Shown piece after piece: positions 9,709-17,951 of a stretch of 36,140 nucleotides of DNA. Made by a program: the position numbers and the translations under genes. Every line of letters begins with the position of its first letter. Positions within the stretch are counted from its first letter, which is position 1. The stretch spans positions 1-36,140 of the forward strand of contig LGRX02031275.1 of assembly GCA_001247695.2 (NCBI GenBank). The letters are read 5' to 3'. Below the pieces are notes generated by a model, which had not been told where the DNA came from, ran no database searches, and was given only the letters and a program-made list of their open reading frames with translations. The DNA is from Cymbomonas tetramitiformis. Lineage: Eukaryota > Chlorophyta > Pyramimonadophyceae > Pyramimonadales > Pyramimonadaceae.

Positions 9709-11937
9709 TGCGGGTCGAAAAAACCCGGATGGAGGCGCTCGGGTTCTGCCTCCAAGACTGGGGACAGACGCAGGGACCTCAAGAAGAAGGAGCAGGCACA
9801 GCATGGTGGCGACGACGCCAAGAAGCCTGCGAGGGAAGCGAACAATGCCGAGCGTCAGAAACCTTCTTACAGCAAGGTGCCACCACCTGATGCTTCGAAG
9901 AAGTTTCAGTGTGACTGGTGCTTCACGCGCCTGCCCCACTCTCCAGAGCGCTGCTACACGGGGTGTCGTGATGCCCGGGTGCCGCCCAACTTCCATAAGG
10001 ACAGGCAGAACTCCAAGTGGCCGGACGAGGTCAAGAATGCCCAGATGCGCGCCTACAACATCGCACACCGCTTTGATAAGCACAAGATGGGGATCACCAC
10101 CAAGGAGTGGCTTAAGCTCCCTGAGGCCAAGCAGAAGCAGCCACAGCAGCAGCAGCAGCAAGTGGCTGCCAGTGCCGAGGTTAAGGAGAAACTCGCCGCA
10201 GAATTGTCAGGCCTCCAGGCAGGGTCACCTCCAAAGGATGACAAGATCGCCGATTCACAGGCCCGATCAGAGGCCAGCGATGCGGAGACCGAGTACGACT
10301 CCAACTTCACCCAACAGGCTGAATACGAGGAGGATGAGCAGGACTGCCCTGCTGGGGGTGGGCTGGAAGGTGGTCATGGTGTTGGCATCGATCACGCACC
10401 GAGTCTCCAGGCCAGCGCCGCTGTCGCCTTGGGCAGCACTCAGCAGATGCGGGGCTTCCAGGTCAAGACGCCGGAGGAGTTCGACAGGGCCGCTCAGGTG
10501 CCTAGGGCCGTTCCTCCCGACGTACTCAGCAGGAAGGTCCACCTGTTGGCATCCAATCTTCGCAGCTCCGTGCGTGCCTGCTCGCAGATTGCTGCCATCC
10601 TGATATCCCAGAACGCCATCGATCTCCCGAAGGACATCGAGAACCTTTTGGCGCTGGAGGAGCTCATGGGCAAGGATCCGAATGATGCAACCGAACAGCC
10701 CACCGAGGTCAATGAGCATGAGTTGGAAGACACGCACGCCACAGCGACGCAAGGAGTAAGAAGGGAAGCAGACGGTTCAGGACATTGTGCAACCGAGGAG
10801 GTGCCATTGGACGAGATGCCCAACGGGGTGGTCGACAGCGCCGCCGCTCGATGTGCAGCTGCTGCCTACGTGGACGATCTGGGGGTGGTTGACTTCAGTG
10901 ACCATGGACATGTGCGAGCTGGTACCATCAAGACCTCCGCCTACGACGCACTGAGGGCAAAGATGACGCAGCATCTGACCGACGAGCAGGTGCTATTGAT
11001 GGCTCAGGTGCAGCCCATCTGCAAGTTGCGGAATGCTACTCTGTATGAGGGGCTGGCGCTGGTGTCATCTGGTGGCGAGCTTATGCTATACCGGGCGATC
11101 CTCATGGACACCGGCGCCAACTGTAACATCATCTCGATCTCTGTTGTGAGGCGGCTGGGTCTCACAATTTATGAAGCCACCACCGGCGCCAAGGTCACCA
11201 GATGTGACAACAGTCCCACAAAGTTCACCCATTATTGCTACGTGGACGTCATTTTGGCTGCGGGCACGCCGCACATGACGCTTCACCGGTTGTACGCCTT
11301 CGTGACCTTCGAGGCTGAGAACTCCTGGGACCTGTTGATAGGCACTGGGCCGCTGAAGAACTCCCTGATGATTGACATCAAGTTGGGAAGTTGCGTGGCC
11401 GTGTCGCATGCACCGAAGGTTTTGGGCATGGATGCTGAGGTGGTTCTTCCGCTGGTCGACATGACGACACCCAAGCGTCCTCACCAGCCCAGGAGGTTGG
11501 ACCCGGTGGTATGTTTACAATCGGAGATCTTTGGGCATGAGACGGAGTGCAAATGGCTGGGGTGCCCACCCCCGAGCACGAGGGAGGAGAGATTTGCTGC
11601 CTCTGGGATTCGGTCTGAGCACATCCTTGACGACGATGAGTCGCCGGTGGGGTCACCGATGCCTTCGTCAGGGCCATCTGCTGCGCCCCCTAGACCCCGA
11701 GTCGCCACACGCGCAGAGGTCGAGGCGGCGTCTCGCGTTCACACATGTTCGCTTGAAGGAGGTCGAAGGAGCCACCTGGCGTCACTGACGTCCGTCGAGC
11801 TGGCAAGGTCAGAGCGCATGCTTGCGCAACTTTACGCAGCACCAAACCCCTGGGTGGGTGGGCGCACGAAGTGGGTCACCGATAGCCAGTTGACCGGGGG
11901 TCGTCCACCTCTGGACGTTCGTCTTGACCATAACTAG
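9709..11937 (+). CDS. retrotransposon ORF with Cys motif and retropepsin (5'-partial)
   Basis: The open frame enters from AT-rich flank with no in-frame ATG, so the start is unknown; about 743 codons. A Lys/Arg-rich beginning is followed by a Cys cluster (CDWCFTRLPHSPERCYTGC, near 9910-9966) that resembles a zinc-binding nucleocapsid motif but is not a canonical CCHC. A poly-Gln tract (about 10135-10160) and an acidic linker come next. The aspartic protease shows LMDTGANCN (catalytic Asp at 11107-11109) and a later WDLLIGTG, which matches the second half of a retropepsin monomer. The tail is Pro/Ser/Arg-rich. The frame ends in TAG at 11935-11937, and the same frame continues open beyond it. 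Confidence 0.75.
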   Translation, partial: CGSKKPGWRRSGSASKTGDRRRDLKKKEQAQHGGDDAKKPAREANNAERQKPSYSKVPPPDASKKFQCDWCFTRLPHSPERCYTGCRDARVPPNFHKDRQNSKWPDEVKNAQMRAYNIAHRFDKHKMGITTKEWLKLPEAKQKQPQQQQQQVAASAEVKEKLAAELSGLQAGSPPKDDKIADSQARSEASDAETEYDSNFTQQAEYEEDEQDCPAGGGLEGGHGVGIDHAPSLQASAAVALGSTQQMRGFQVKTPEEFDRAAQVPRAVPPDVLSRKVHLLASNLRSSVRACSQIAAILISQNAIDLPKDIENLLALEELMGKDPNDATEQPTEVNEHELEDTHATATQGVRREADGSGHCATEEVPLDEMPNGVVDSAAARCAAAAYVDDLGVVDFSDHGHVRAGTIKTSAYDALRAKMTQHLTDEQVLLMAQVQPICKLRNATLYEGLALVSSGGELMLYRAILMDTGANCNIISISVVRRLGLTIYEATTGAKVTRCDNSPTKFTHYCYVDVILAAGTPHMTLHRLYAFVTFEAENSWDLLIGTGPLKNSLMIDIKLGSCVAVSHAPKVLGMDAEVVLPLVDMTTPKRPHQPRRLDPVVCLQSEIFGHETECKWLGCPPPSTREERFAASGIRSEHILDDDESPVGSPMPSSGPSAAPPRPRVATRAEVEAASRVHTCSLEGGRRSHLASLTSVELARSERMLAQLYAAPNPWVGGRTKWVTDSQLTGGRPPLDVRLDHN

Positions 11938-12714
11938 GCGGACCAGAGACTGTACCTGGACCGGCACCATGTGGCGCGTCTTTGCCGCATCCTTCAAGAG
12001 CTCCCTGAGGACATACCAGCCAGACCTTCCCGGGAGCATGTCTGCGTGGAGTTCGTCCGCTGCCTCGAGCAGAAGTGGGTGATGGTGGAACAGCTGTTGC
12101 CCCCTAACTGGCTGTATGTGGACCAGAAGTTGGATCACGACGAGGATAATGACTGTTGGGTGCTCAAGGGGAGCTATATGACACACGTGCCATCCCCTGC
12201 CAACAAGCAAGACGTCGTCAAGCCCAGGGAAGAAGGCAGAGCGCTCGATAGCCTCAACTCAATCCAGCGACTGCAGCACACGCTCCAGGAGCTGTTTACG
12301 TACCCCAGTGGTGAGGTCGCTGGCACCCTCATGTGGGATCTGAAGGAGCGTGTCCTCTGTGTACAACCAAGTGCAGCCACGCAGCACCTCGAGCTGATGC
12401 GCTGCACGCTGGATCATGCGCGAGTGTACAACAGTGAGGAGTTGCTGGGTGAGCTTCAGCTCCCTCATTGGTACGAGAGCGCTGGCGTCTGGACGTACCA
12501 GCTGCTCAGGTACCTTCGCCCGGTGGACATAGAGTCCCTCTCGACTGGCGTCCTCCAACAGTACGATCTATATGGCAGCATAGCGCCACCTCTGGAGCTC
12601 ATCGTTCTGGGTTCGAGCACCAAGTACTACCCGGTGGGGGATGGTCTTGGGGGAACTGGTAGGGTGTTCTCCCAGAATGCCGCTGCTCAAGAGTACGTGC
12701 GCTTGGGGAGATGA
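11938..12714 (+). CDS. in-frame continuation after UAG, unrecognised retrotransposon protein
   Basis: In the same frame as the preceding ORF and separated by that single UAG. No ATG lies near its beginning (GTG at 11971 is the first start-like codon), so it reads best as the downstream half of one former protein or as a read-through product. It is rich in Leu/Glu/Gln, helix-prone and without motifs I recognise. It ends in TGA at 12712-12714, overlapping the ATG of the next frame (ATGA). Confidence 0.55.
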   Translation, partial: ADQRLYLDRHHVARLCRILQELPEDIPARPSREHVCVEFVRCLEQKWVMVEQLLPPNWLYVDQKLDHDEDNDCWVLKGSYMTHVPSPANKQDVVKPREEGRALDSLNSIQRLQHTLQELFTYPSGEVAGTLMWDLKERVLCVQPSAATQHLELMRCTLDHARVYNSEELLGELQLPHWYESAGVWTYQLLRYLRPVDIESLSTGVLQQYDLYGSIAPPLELIVLGSSTKYYPVGDGLGGTGRVFSQNAAAQEYVRLGR

Positions 12715-14315
12715 GGAAGATGCTCAAGGCATCCAACACCAGGCGGCAGGGCCAAGATGCGCTCAATGCAGATGCGCAGCGTAGGCCACCACCGCCCAAC
12801 AACTTGGCCAACTTCAGGCTCACCAAGCGAGCCCCTGCGCAGCCACCTGCTCCTGCCGCGGGAGCAGGACCATCCCGGGCTGTCGCAGGGCCATCTCGCG
12901 CCAGGTCGAGCAGCCACTCGCCACCTCGTTCGTCGCAGATTGCACGACCGTCTCAAGCTGTCGCGGGGCCGTCTCGGGCCAGGCCCAGTGGCCATTCGCC
13001 ACAGCGCTTCGCGCGCATGCCGTACGCTCGCACTCCGTCGCCTCCATCCAGCGGCCATGAGACCGAGGATTTGGTGTCGTCAGATCCTGACAGCAGCCCT
13101 CCTCGTAGGAGGTCGCCCTCCGCATCGCCTGCCATGACCAACGTTGGCTCGTGGGCGAACTCTGTCCGTGTTCCGCGTGGCTCCCCGTCGATTTCTTCGG
13201 GAGGCCCACCTCCCACGCCTCCGAGTCCGCCGCGGGCGGGTCCCCTGCCTCGGGCTCCTGGGTGGGTGCCTCCATCCCCAACAGAGTCAGATTACGACGC
13301 CACACGAATGGCCACAGCATCTGATCGCTCGTTGTGCCAATTCCTGTCCGTGGAGGAGGTGGAAGCCTTGAAGGATCGCCGCAACCTCACTGTCTTTATG
13401 ATACGGTTTCGCGTAACGGACTATGATCAGTGCAGGCGCCGGCGCATCATGTACCAGCTTGGCGTGTGCAACCAGGAGCGGGGTCTCAGGATGCGGAGGC
13501 GTCCAGGCATCACCAGCCAAGTCGAGAGGAAGCACAACAAGACCATCGCGTGCGGGGACAAGGGCTGGCGTCTCCCTCTTGGGGGACAGACTACGTCTTC
13601 CGGCCTCCTGGAGGCCATGACTTCAGCCTGGGCTGATTTGTCGCACCGTGACTCAGGGCACATGTTGCCGGGGGGTCATGCGCGGAACGTCGCGTTCGCG
13701 CTGTGCAAGTACGTGGAGTTTGAAGCGGCGCACGTGCTGCGCTGCATGGCGCACCCGGGTGCCACGCCCGTGTACTACATCTTCTTGGAGGACGAGCGGT
13801 GTCTTTCTTGGCAAGCTGAGTTCACGAATGAGTACTTCGAGCGAGACGACCGGAAGTTCACTTCCTTGCAATGGGGGACCAGGCATTCGGCCGCGCCATG
13901 GTTGATGCCAGCCCTGGGGGCCTTGGAGGCGCTGCGTCTTCCGCCGCCGCCGCCGCCACCGCCCGCCCGTCAGGCTCACGTGGCCGAGCGACCCGAGCAC
14001 ATGGATACGGCTTCACGGAGGAATGTGCACGAGGTTCGAGACCCCCCTGCTCGTAGACAGCCAGGCGCAGGCGGCGCTGCACGCGCATCTGCCCCTTCTG
14101 TAGATCGCCATGGGGCCGCTACCCATGTCGTTCATGCACCAAGGGATTCCAGGATACCAGCCGGTCTCACGTCGCGGTGTCCTCCTTCTCCAGCTTCGAT
14201 ATGCAGCGCAGAGACGCAGGCGTTTCAACGCCACACGGACGAACAGCGTGAGGCGCAGAGGCAGGCGCATTTTCAGCAGGGCTCCCCGGGCGCAGCGGGC
14301 GGGTGGCCCTGGTGA
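12711..14315 (+). CDS. Pro/Ser/Arg-rich retrotransposon protein, unrecognised
   Basis: 534 residues from an ATG that overlaps the previous stop by four bases (ATGA), an arrangement that can allow termination-reinitiation. Residues 1-200 are low-complexity Pro/Ser/Arg with repeated GPSRA. Residues 205-405 look globular (LCQFLSVEEVEALKDRRNL to SLQWGTRHS). Then come a run of eight Pro and an Arg/Ala-rich tail. It could be a Gag-like or accessory protein, but nothing in it identifies a family. The end overlaps the next frame by 13 bases. Confidence 0.5.
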   Translation: MRKMLKASNTRRQGQDALNADAQRRPPPPNNLANFRLTKRAPAQPPAPAAGAGPSRAVAGPSRARSSSHSPPRSSQIARPSQAVAGPSRARPSGHSPQRFARMPYARTPSPPSSGHETEDLVSSDPDSSPPRRRSPSASPAMTNVGSWANSVRVPRGSPSISSGGPPPTPPSPPRAGPLPRAPGWVPPSPTESDYDATRMATASDRSLCQFLSVEEVEALKDRRNLTVFMIRFRVTDYDQCRRRRIMYQLGVCNQERGLRMRRRPGITSQVERKHNKTIACGDKGWRLPLGGQTTSSGLLEAMTSAWADLSHRDSGHMLPGGHARNVAFALCKYVEFEAAHVLRCMAHPGATPVYYIFLEDERCLSWQAEFTNEYFERDDRKFTSLQWGTRHSAAPWLMPALGALEALRLPPPPPPPPARQAHVAERPEHMDTASRRNVHEVRDPPARRQPGAGGAARASAPSVDRHGAATHVVHAPRDSRIPAGLTSRCPPSPASICSAETQAFQRHTDEQREAQRQAHFQQGSPGAAGGWPW

Positions 14316-16396
14316 ACGACCAACGCTGTGGCCGTGGGCCGCCTGCACGGGCGGTCCACTTGCGGCCAGGTGTCCTGCGAGCGTGTATCACGTTTGCAGG
14401 CAGTGCAGTGGTTTGGTGGTGGTTGGGACGCGGTCCCGTTCCCGTGGTCGCCATATGGGCGATGTGGGAGGCCGTAGCCGGGCACCTGTCATGGTGCCCC
14501 TTTCAAGTTTGGTGGAGGCGTTTCGTGGCCTCGCTTTTGCACCAGCTGCCCGTATGGTGGTCGACTGCTCGACGTTACCCCCTTCGTGCATCTTATGACA
14601 TCTGGGTCTTATGGGCTCTAGCCTGCGTTTGGTACGTTGGGCTCCTTATCTTGCGCGCCACAGGCGTCTATGCTGGCATGCACCGCGTGCGTGCAGGGGA
14701 TTGGGTGGTGATGCCCCTTCGGATGGTGGTCGTTTCCTTGGCGTGCTGGTCACAGTGTGTGATCATCCTCCTCTTCATGGTCCTCGCCTGGCTTTGGGTT
14801 TGTGCCGACATCTACGTTGGAGACGTGGCATGCCACGGCTCCGGTCCCTTGCGTTGCCCGCTTGACGCCGGTCACATTCAACATGGCCGTGGATGGACCG
14901 TTCCGACCCTGCGCTGGTCCCAAGTCTTCTTGTTGGGCCGCGTGCACTTGCCCGCTTTGCCCGCCAGGTTGGAAAAGCCTCGCTTCGCGGCGCGCTGGGC
15001 GCAACTACGACGCAATCTCCGCCTTCATCGCGTCGCGCAAGCCGCCTACATGGCGCTTGTCCTTGCAGTCGTGATCTTCGCTGCTGCTGGTGGGAGTACT
15101 CGCTTAGCGCACGGGGGGTGGAGAGTCATGGCGTGCTTCTTCGCTTCGCACTCGCCGGCAGCCGCAGCGCATTTCAACCGAATTTTGCGATTTTTTCTGC
15201 TTTTGTGCGGAATCTTGTGGGTCGCTGGCAAGATGACAGAGTGTGCGCCTACTTATGGTGTCACATCACCCACACGCAGCGCCTGGGGTTCGTCCCCCTG
15301 CACGTCTTGGGAGGCTCAGCAATCCTCAAGGCAATGGGAGCCTGGCTGGGTGGCCAATGTCGCGGAGCAGGATGAGGTCTTGCCGTACACCGTGCTGGAC
15401 GAGCTTCAACCTCTGGGTGACACGACAGTGACCAAGGACGAGGCAGCGTGGCTCGACACTGATGAGCTTAATGCCACGTTTGGAGGACATCCTGACTTCA
15501 AGGAGGAGCACTGGGAGGAAATGCGGAATGTTCTTCGCAGGTGCAAGACCACCTTTGCCAACAGTCCTCACGATCTGAAAGGCTACAAGGGTAAAGCGGA
15601 GCACAACACGTTCTCCATTCCTTTCGTAGACGAATCCAAGGCCGCCTACCAGAGACCTAGGAAGTACAGTCCGGGCGAGCAGGAAATCATCGATATTCAT
15701 TGCAAGGAACTTTTGGAGTATGGCTTCATAGAGCCAGCAGCCAAGCATTGCAGGCATGCGAGCAACGTGGTCGTAGCTGGCAAGAAGGATCACGAGACTG
15801 GCCTGTGGACTCAGACGAGGTTCTGCGTGGACCTCAGGGGTGTCAATCGACACTCCCTCAAAGACAACACGCTGCCGCACCGACCAGAGGAGCTCTACCA
15901 GAAGGTGGCCAAGGCCAAGTTCAAGACCACTCTAGATGCCACCAAAGCTTTCCACCAGATTCCCATGGCTACGGAAGAGGACAGAAGCAAGACGGCGTTT
16001 TGGTGGAAGAATCAGCTGTACCAATACACCTCGATGCCTTTTGGTGCAGCTGGAGCTACTTCTGCGTTCGTAAGAATCATGGACTACGAGTTACGGCACT
16101 TGCAGCATTGCACGGTGGCGTACGTCGATGACGTAGTGGTCTATACGGATTCCACGCCTGAGCAGCATTTGAAGGACGTTGAGGATGTACTTCGCACCTT
16201 GGGGGATGCTGGCATCCGTTTGCATGCGGGCAAGAGCACCTTTGGCGCAGCCACGGTGGACTTTCTGGGCTATCGCATTGGTCACAACTCCATTGGCGCG
16301 CAAGAAGCCAAATGCAAGGCCATACAAGAGCTTCCAAGCCCTCAGGACAAGACTGGGCTCCGCTCGATCTTGGGCATGTATGATGAACTACTATAA
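14303..16396 (+). CDS. Trp-rich membrane-like block followed by reverse transcriptase
   Basis: The frame opens without ATG (GTG at 14303). Residues of about 30-310 are unusually rich in Trp, Val and Leu with several possible membrane spans, e.g. VVWWWLG, IWVLWALACVWYVGLLIL, VIILLFMVLAWLWVCA and FFLLLCGILWVAG. From about 15400 a Ty3/gypsy RT follows: FCVDLRGVN, LDATKAFHQIPM, SMPFGAAGA and the YVDD active site at 16121-16132, then FLGYRIG. The frame leaves the RT at GLRSILGMY and stops at 16394-16396, while the connection and RNase H domain continue in the next frame. Whether the hydrophobic block is translated with RT or is a separate product is not clear. Confidence 0.85.
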   Translation: MALVNDQRCGRGPPARAVHLRPGVLRACITFAGSAVVWWWLGRGPVPVVAIWAMWEAVAGHLSWCPFQVWWRRFVASLLHQLPVWWSTARRYPLRASYDIWVLWALACVWYVGLLILRATGVYAGMHRVRAGDWVVMPLRMVVVSLACWSQCVIILLFMVLAWLWVCADIYVGDVACHGSGPLRCPLDAGHIQHGRGWTVPTLRWSQVFLLGRVHLPALPARLEKPRFAARWAQLRRNLRLHRVAQAAYMALVLAVVIFAAAGGSTRLAHGGWRVMACFFASHSPAAAAHFNRILRFFLLLCGILWVAGKMTECAPTYGVTSPTRSAWGSSPCTSWEAQQSSRQWEPGWVANVAEQDEVLPYTVLDELQPLGDTTVTKDEAAWLDTDELNATFGGHPDFKEEHWEEMRNVLRRCKTTFANSPHDLKGYKGKAEHNTFSIPFVDESKAAYQRPRKYSPGEQEIIDIHCKELLEYGFIEPAAKHCRHASNVVVAGKKDHETGLWTQTRFCVDLRGVNRHSLKDNTLPHRPEELYQKVAKAKFKTTLDATKAFHQIPMATEEDRSKTAFWWKNQLYQYTSMPFGAAGATSAFVRIMDYELRHLQHCTVAYVDDVVVYTDSTPEQHLKDVEDVLRTLGDAGIRLHAGKSTFGAATVDFLGYRIGHNSIGAQEAKCKAIQELPSPQDKTGLRSILGMYDELL

Positions 16397-17951
16397 GGGC
16401 CTGGTGGGTGAGCCAGGGGGGCCAAACTACTCTGAGATGGCCCGCCCTCTCAATGACCTGCTCAAGAAGGAGGTCACTGACATCAAGGCAGCCTGGGGGA
16501 AGGAGCAAGACCAAGCACTTCAAGAACTTAAGGATGCTCTCTGTTCTGGGAGGTGCCTGAGGCCTATCGATTACGACAGACCCCTCATATTGTACACCGA
16601 TTGGAGCACCTATGGCATTGGCGCAGTGCTGGGCCAGAAGGACGATGATGGGAAGGAATACATTTGTATGGCAATCAGCCGATCTCTGAGTAAAACGGAG
16701 AGACAGTACGCCAGTTTCAAAGGGGAGATGCTCGCAGTGGTATGGGCAGTGCGCACACTGAGGCAGTACTTGCATGGAGTCCACTTCACTTTGGTGACCG
16801 ACCACTCACCGCTCACCACCCTGATGGAGAAGGCTGATCTCCAAGGGCAACACCTACGCTGGGCGATCAGTTTGCAGGAGTTCGACTTCACTGTGAAGTA
16901 TCGGCCAGGCGCCAAGAACAGCAACGCTGACGTGCCATCTCGCTACCCACTGCCATCCACGACGGATGAGACTGGAGCGAGGCATGAAAGGGAGAAGGTG
17001 ACTGCGTTACACGCAGGCATGGGGGAAGTTCACGCGAAGGACTTCGGTGACCACTTGTGCTTTATGTTGGCTGGGGATACCTTCCCAGGGGAAGAGGCCA
17101 CGCCAGAGGTGCAGGTTGCTAACTATTGCAGGATGGCTGCCATGGAGCAGCTGGGCACAGGACCAGTGCATCGTTTGTTCGATTTGCACTACCACGAGGA
17201 ATTAGAATGCAATCATGGGGACATGTTCGACACTGACTTGCCCGAGCTGGTGACCGACTCTGGAAGGTTAGCCAGAGCAGCTTGGAAGGCGCTGAGCCTG
17301 GTCAGGCCGACGCGAGGTACGCACGGTGAGGGAAGCCCTGCTGTGTACAGCAATGAGTACTTTGAAGGTGAGCGCATCCTGAAGCCCGAGAAGGTCGACA
17401 CCAGGGTGCTGGGCAGTCGATTCTTCTCGCAAGCTCGGCGGGAAGGCGTGGTGTGCTACGAGCCATGTGGAGGCCTATGTGCTGGGCTAGAAATGTTGCT
17501 CCGCAGTGGGATGAAGGTGGATCGCTACCTGTATCAGGACATATCCCCGAGCAGTCAGACAGTTGCCAGAGCCAGGTGTGCGGCATTGCTGAGACGATAC
17601 CCTGACCTCATCTCGCCCCATGCAATAGAGCTTGGGGCTTTACCCCAAGATCTGCGCGAGACCACCAGCGCCGACTTCATACGAGCAGGAGCTCTTCAAG
17701 GACGCCAGTGGGTCATGGTATGTGGGTTCCCATGTCGGGATCTCTCCCCTGCTGGAACACTCACAGGCCTGGATGGCAGGCACAGCAAATTATTTTATGA
17801 AGTGGTCAGGCTTCTGTCCACACTCCAGCAGCTGCAGCGGCAGAGGCCTCCAGGCTATATCCTGGAAAATGTTTCTCCGTCCGTTGTCACACAGACCTGG
17901 AACCAAGATCAGGGACGAGGTGTTCCCGTACATTGCCAGCGTCATTGGTAG
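16380..17951 (+). CDS. RNase H and N-terminal two-thirds of a C5-cytosine methyltransferase
   Basis: Starts in frame at MMNYYKGL, the RT connection box. The 4 bases before it appear to be an insertion relative to the RT frame. RNase H shows LYTDWSTYGIG, EMLAVVWAV and LVTDHSPL. After about 17430 the DNMT begins: motif I YEPCGGLCAGLEM (about 17457), motif II-like YLYQDIS, motif IV GFPCRDLSPAG with the catalytic Cys (about 17723-17758), G/LFYEVVRLL, and motif VI ILENV (about 17860). The order and the ENV box are those of C5 methyltransferases. The arrangement resembles the DNMT3/DRM de novo type, judged by eye. After ENVSPSVVTQTWN the frame goes off (stop near 17951) while the rest of the domain continues one frame over. 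Confidence 0.88.
   Translation: MMNYYKGLVGEPGGPNYSEMARPLNDLLKKEVTDIKAAWGKEQDQALQELKDALCSGRCLRPIDYDRPLILYTDWSTYGIGAVLGQKDDDGKEYICMAISRSLSKTERQYASFKGEMLAVVWAVRTLRQYLHGVHFTLVTDHSPLTTLMEKADLQGQHLRWAISLQEFDFTVKYRPGAKNSNADVPSRYPLPSTTDETGARHEREKVTALHAGMGEVHAKDFGDHLCFMLAGDTFPGEEATPEVQVANYCRMAAMEQLGTGPVHRLFDLHYHEELECNHGDMFDTDLPELVTDSGRLARAAWKALSLVRPTRGTHGEGSPAVYSNEYFEGERILKPEKVDTRVLGSRFFSQARREGVVCYEPCGGLCAGLEMLLRSGMKVDRYLYQDISPSSQTVARARCAALLRRYPDLISPHAIELGALPQDLRETTSADFIRAGALQGRQWVMVCGFPCRDLSPAGTLTGLDGRHSKLFYEVVRLLSTLQQLQRQRPPGYILENVSPSVVTQTWNQDQGRGVPVHCQRHW

Noticed and set aside
9803..10603. 266-codon frame overlapping the first retrotransposon ORF
   Set aside because: Shadow frame in GC-rich coding DNA; the other frame holds the protease.
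12687..13320. Long minus-strand frames opposite the Pro/Arg-rich ORF
   Set aside because: Arg/Trp-rich shadow frames produced by GC-rich codons on the other strand.
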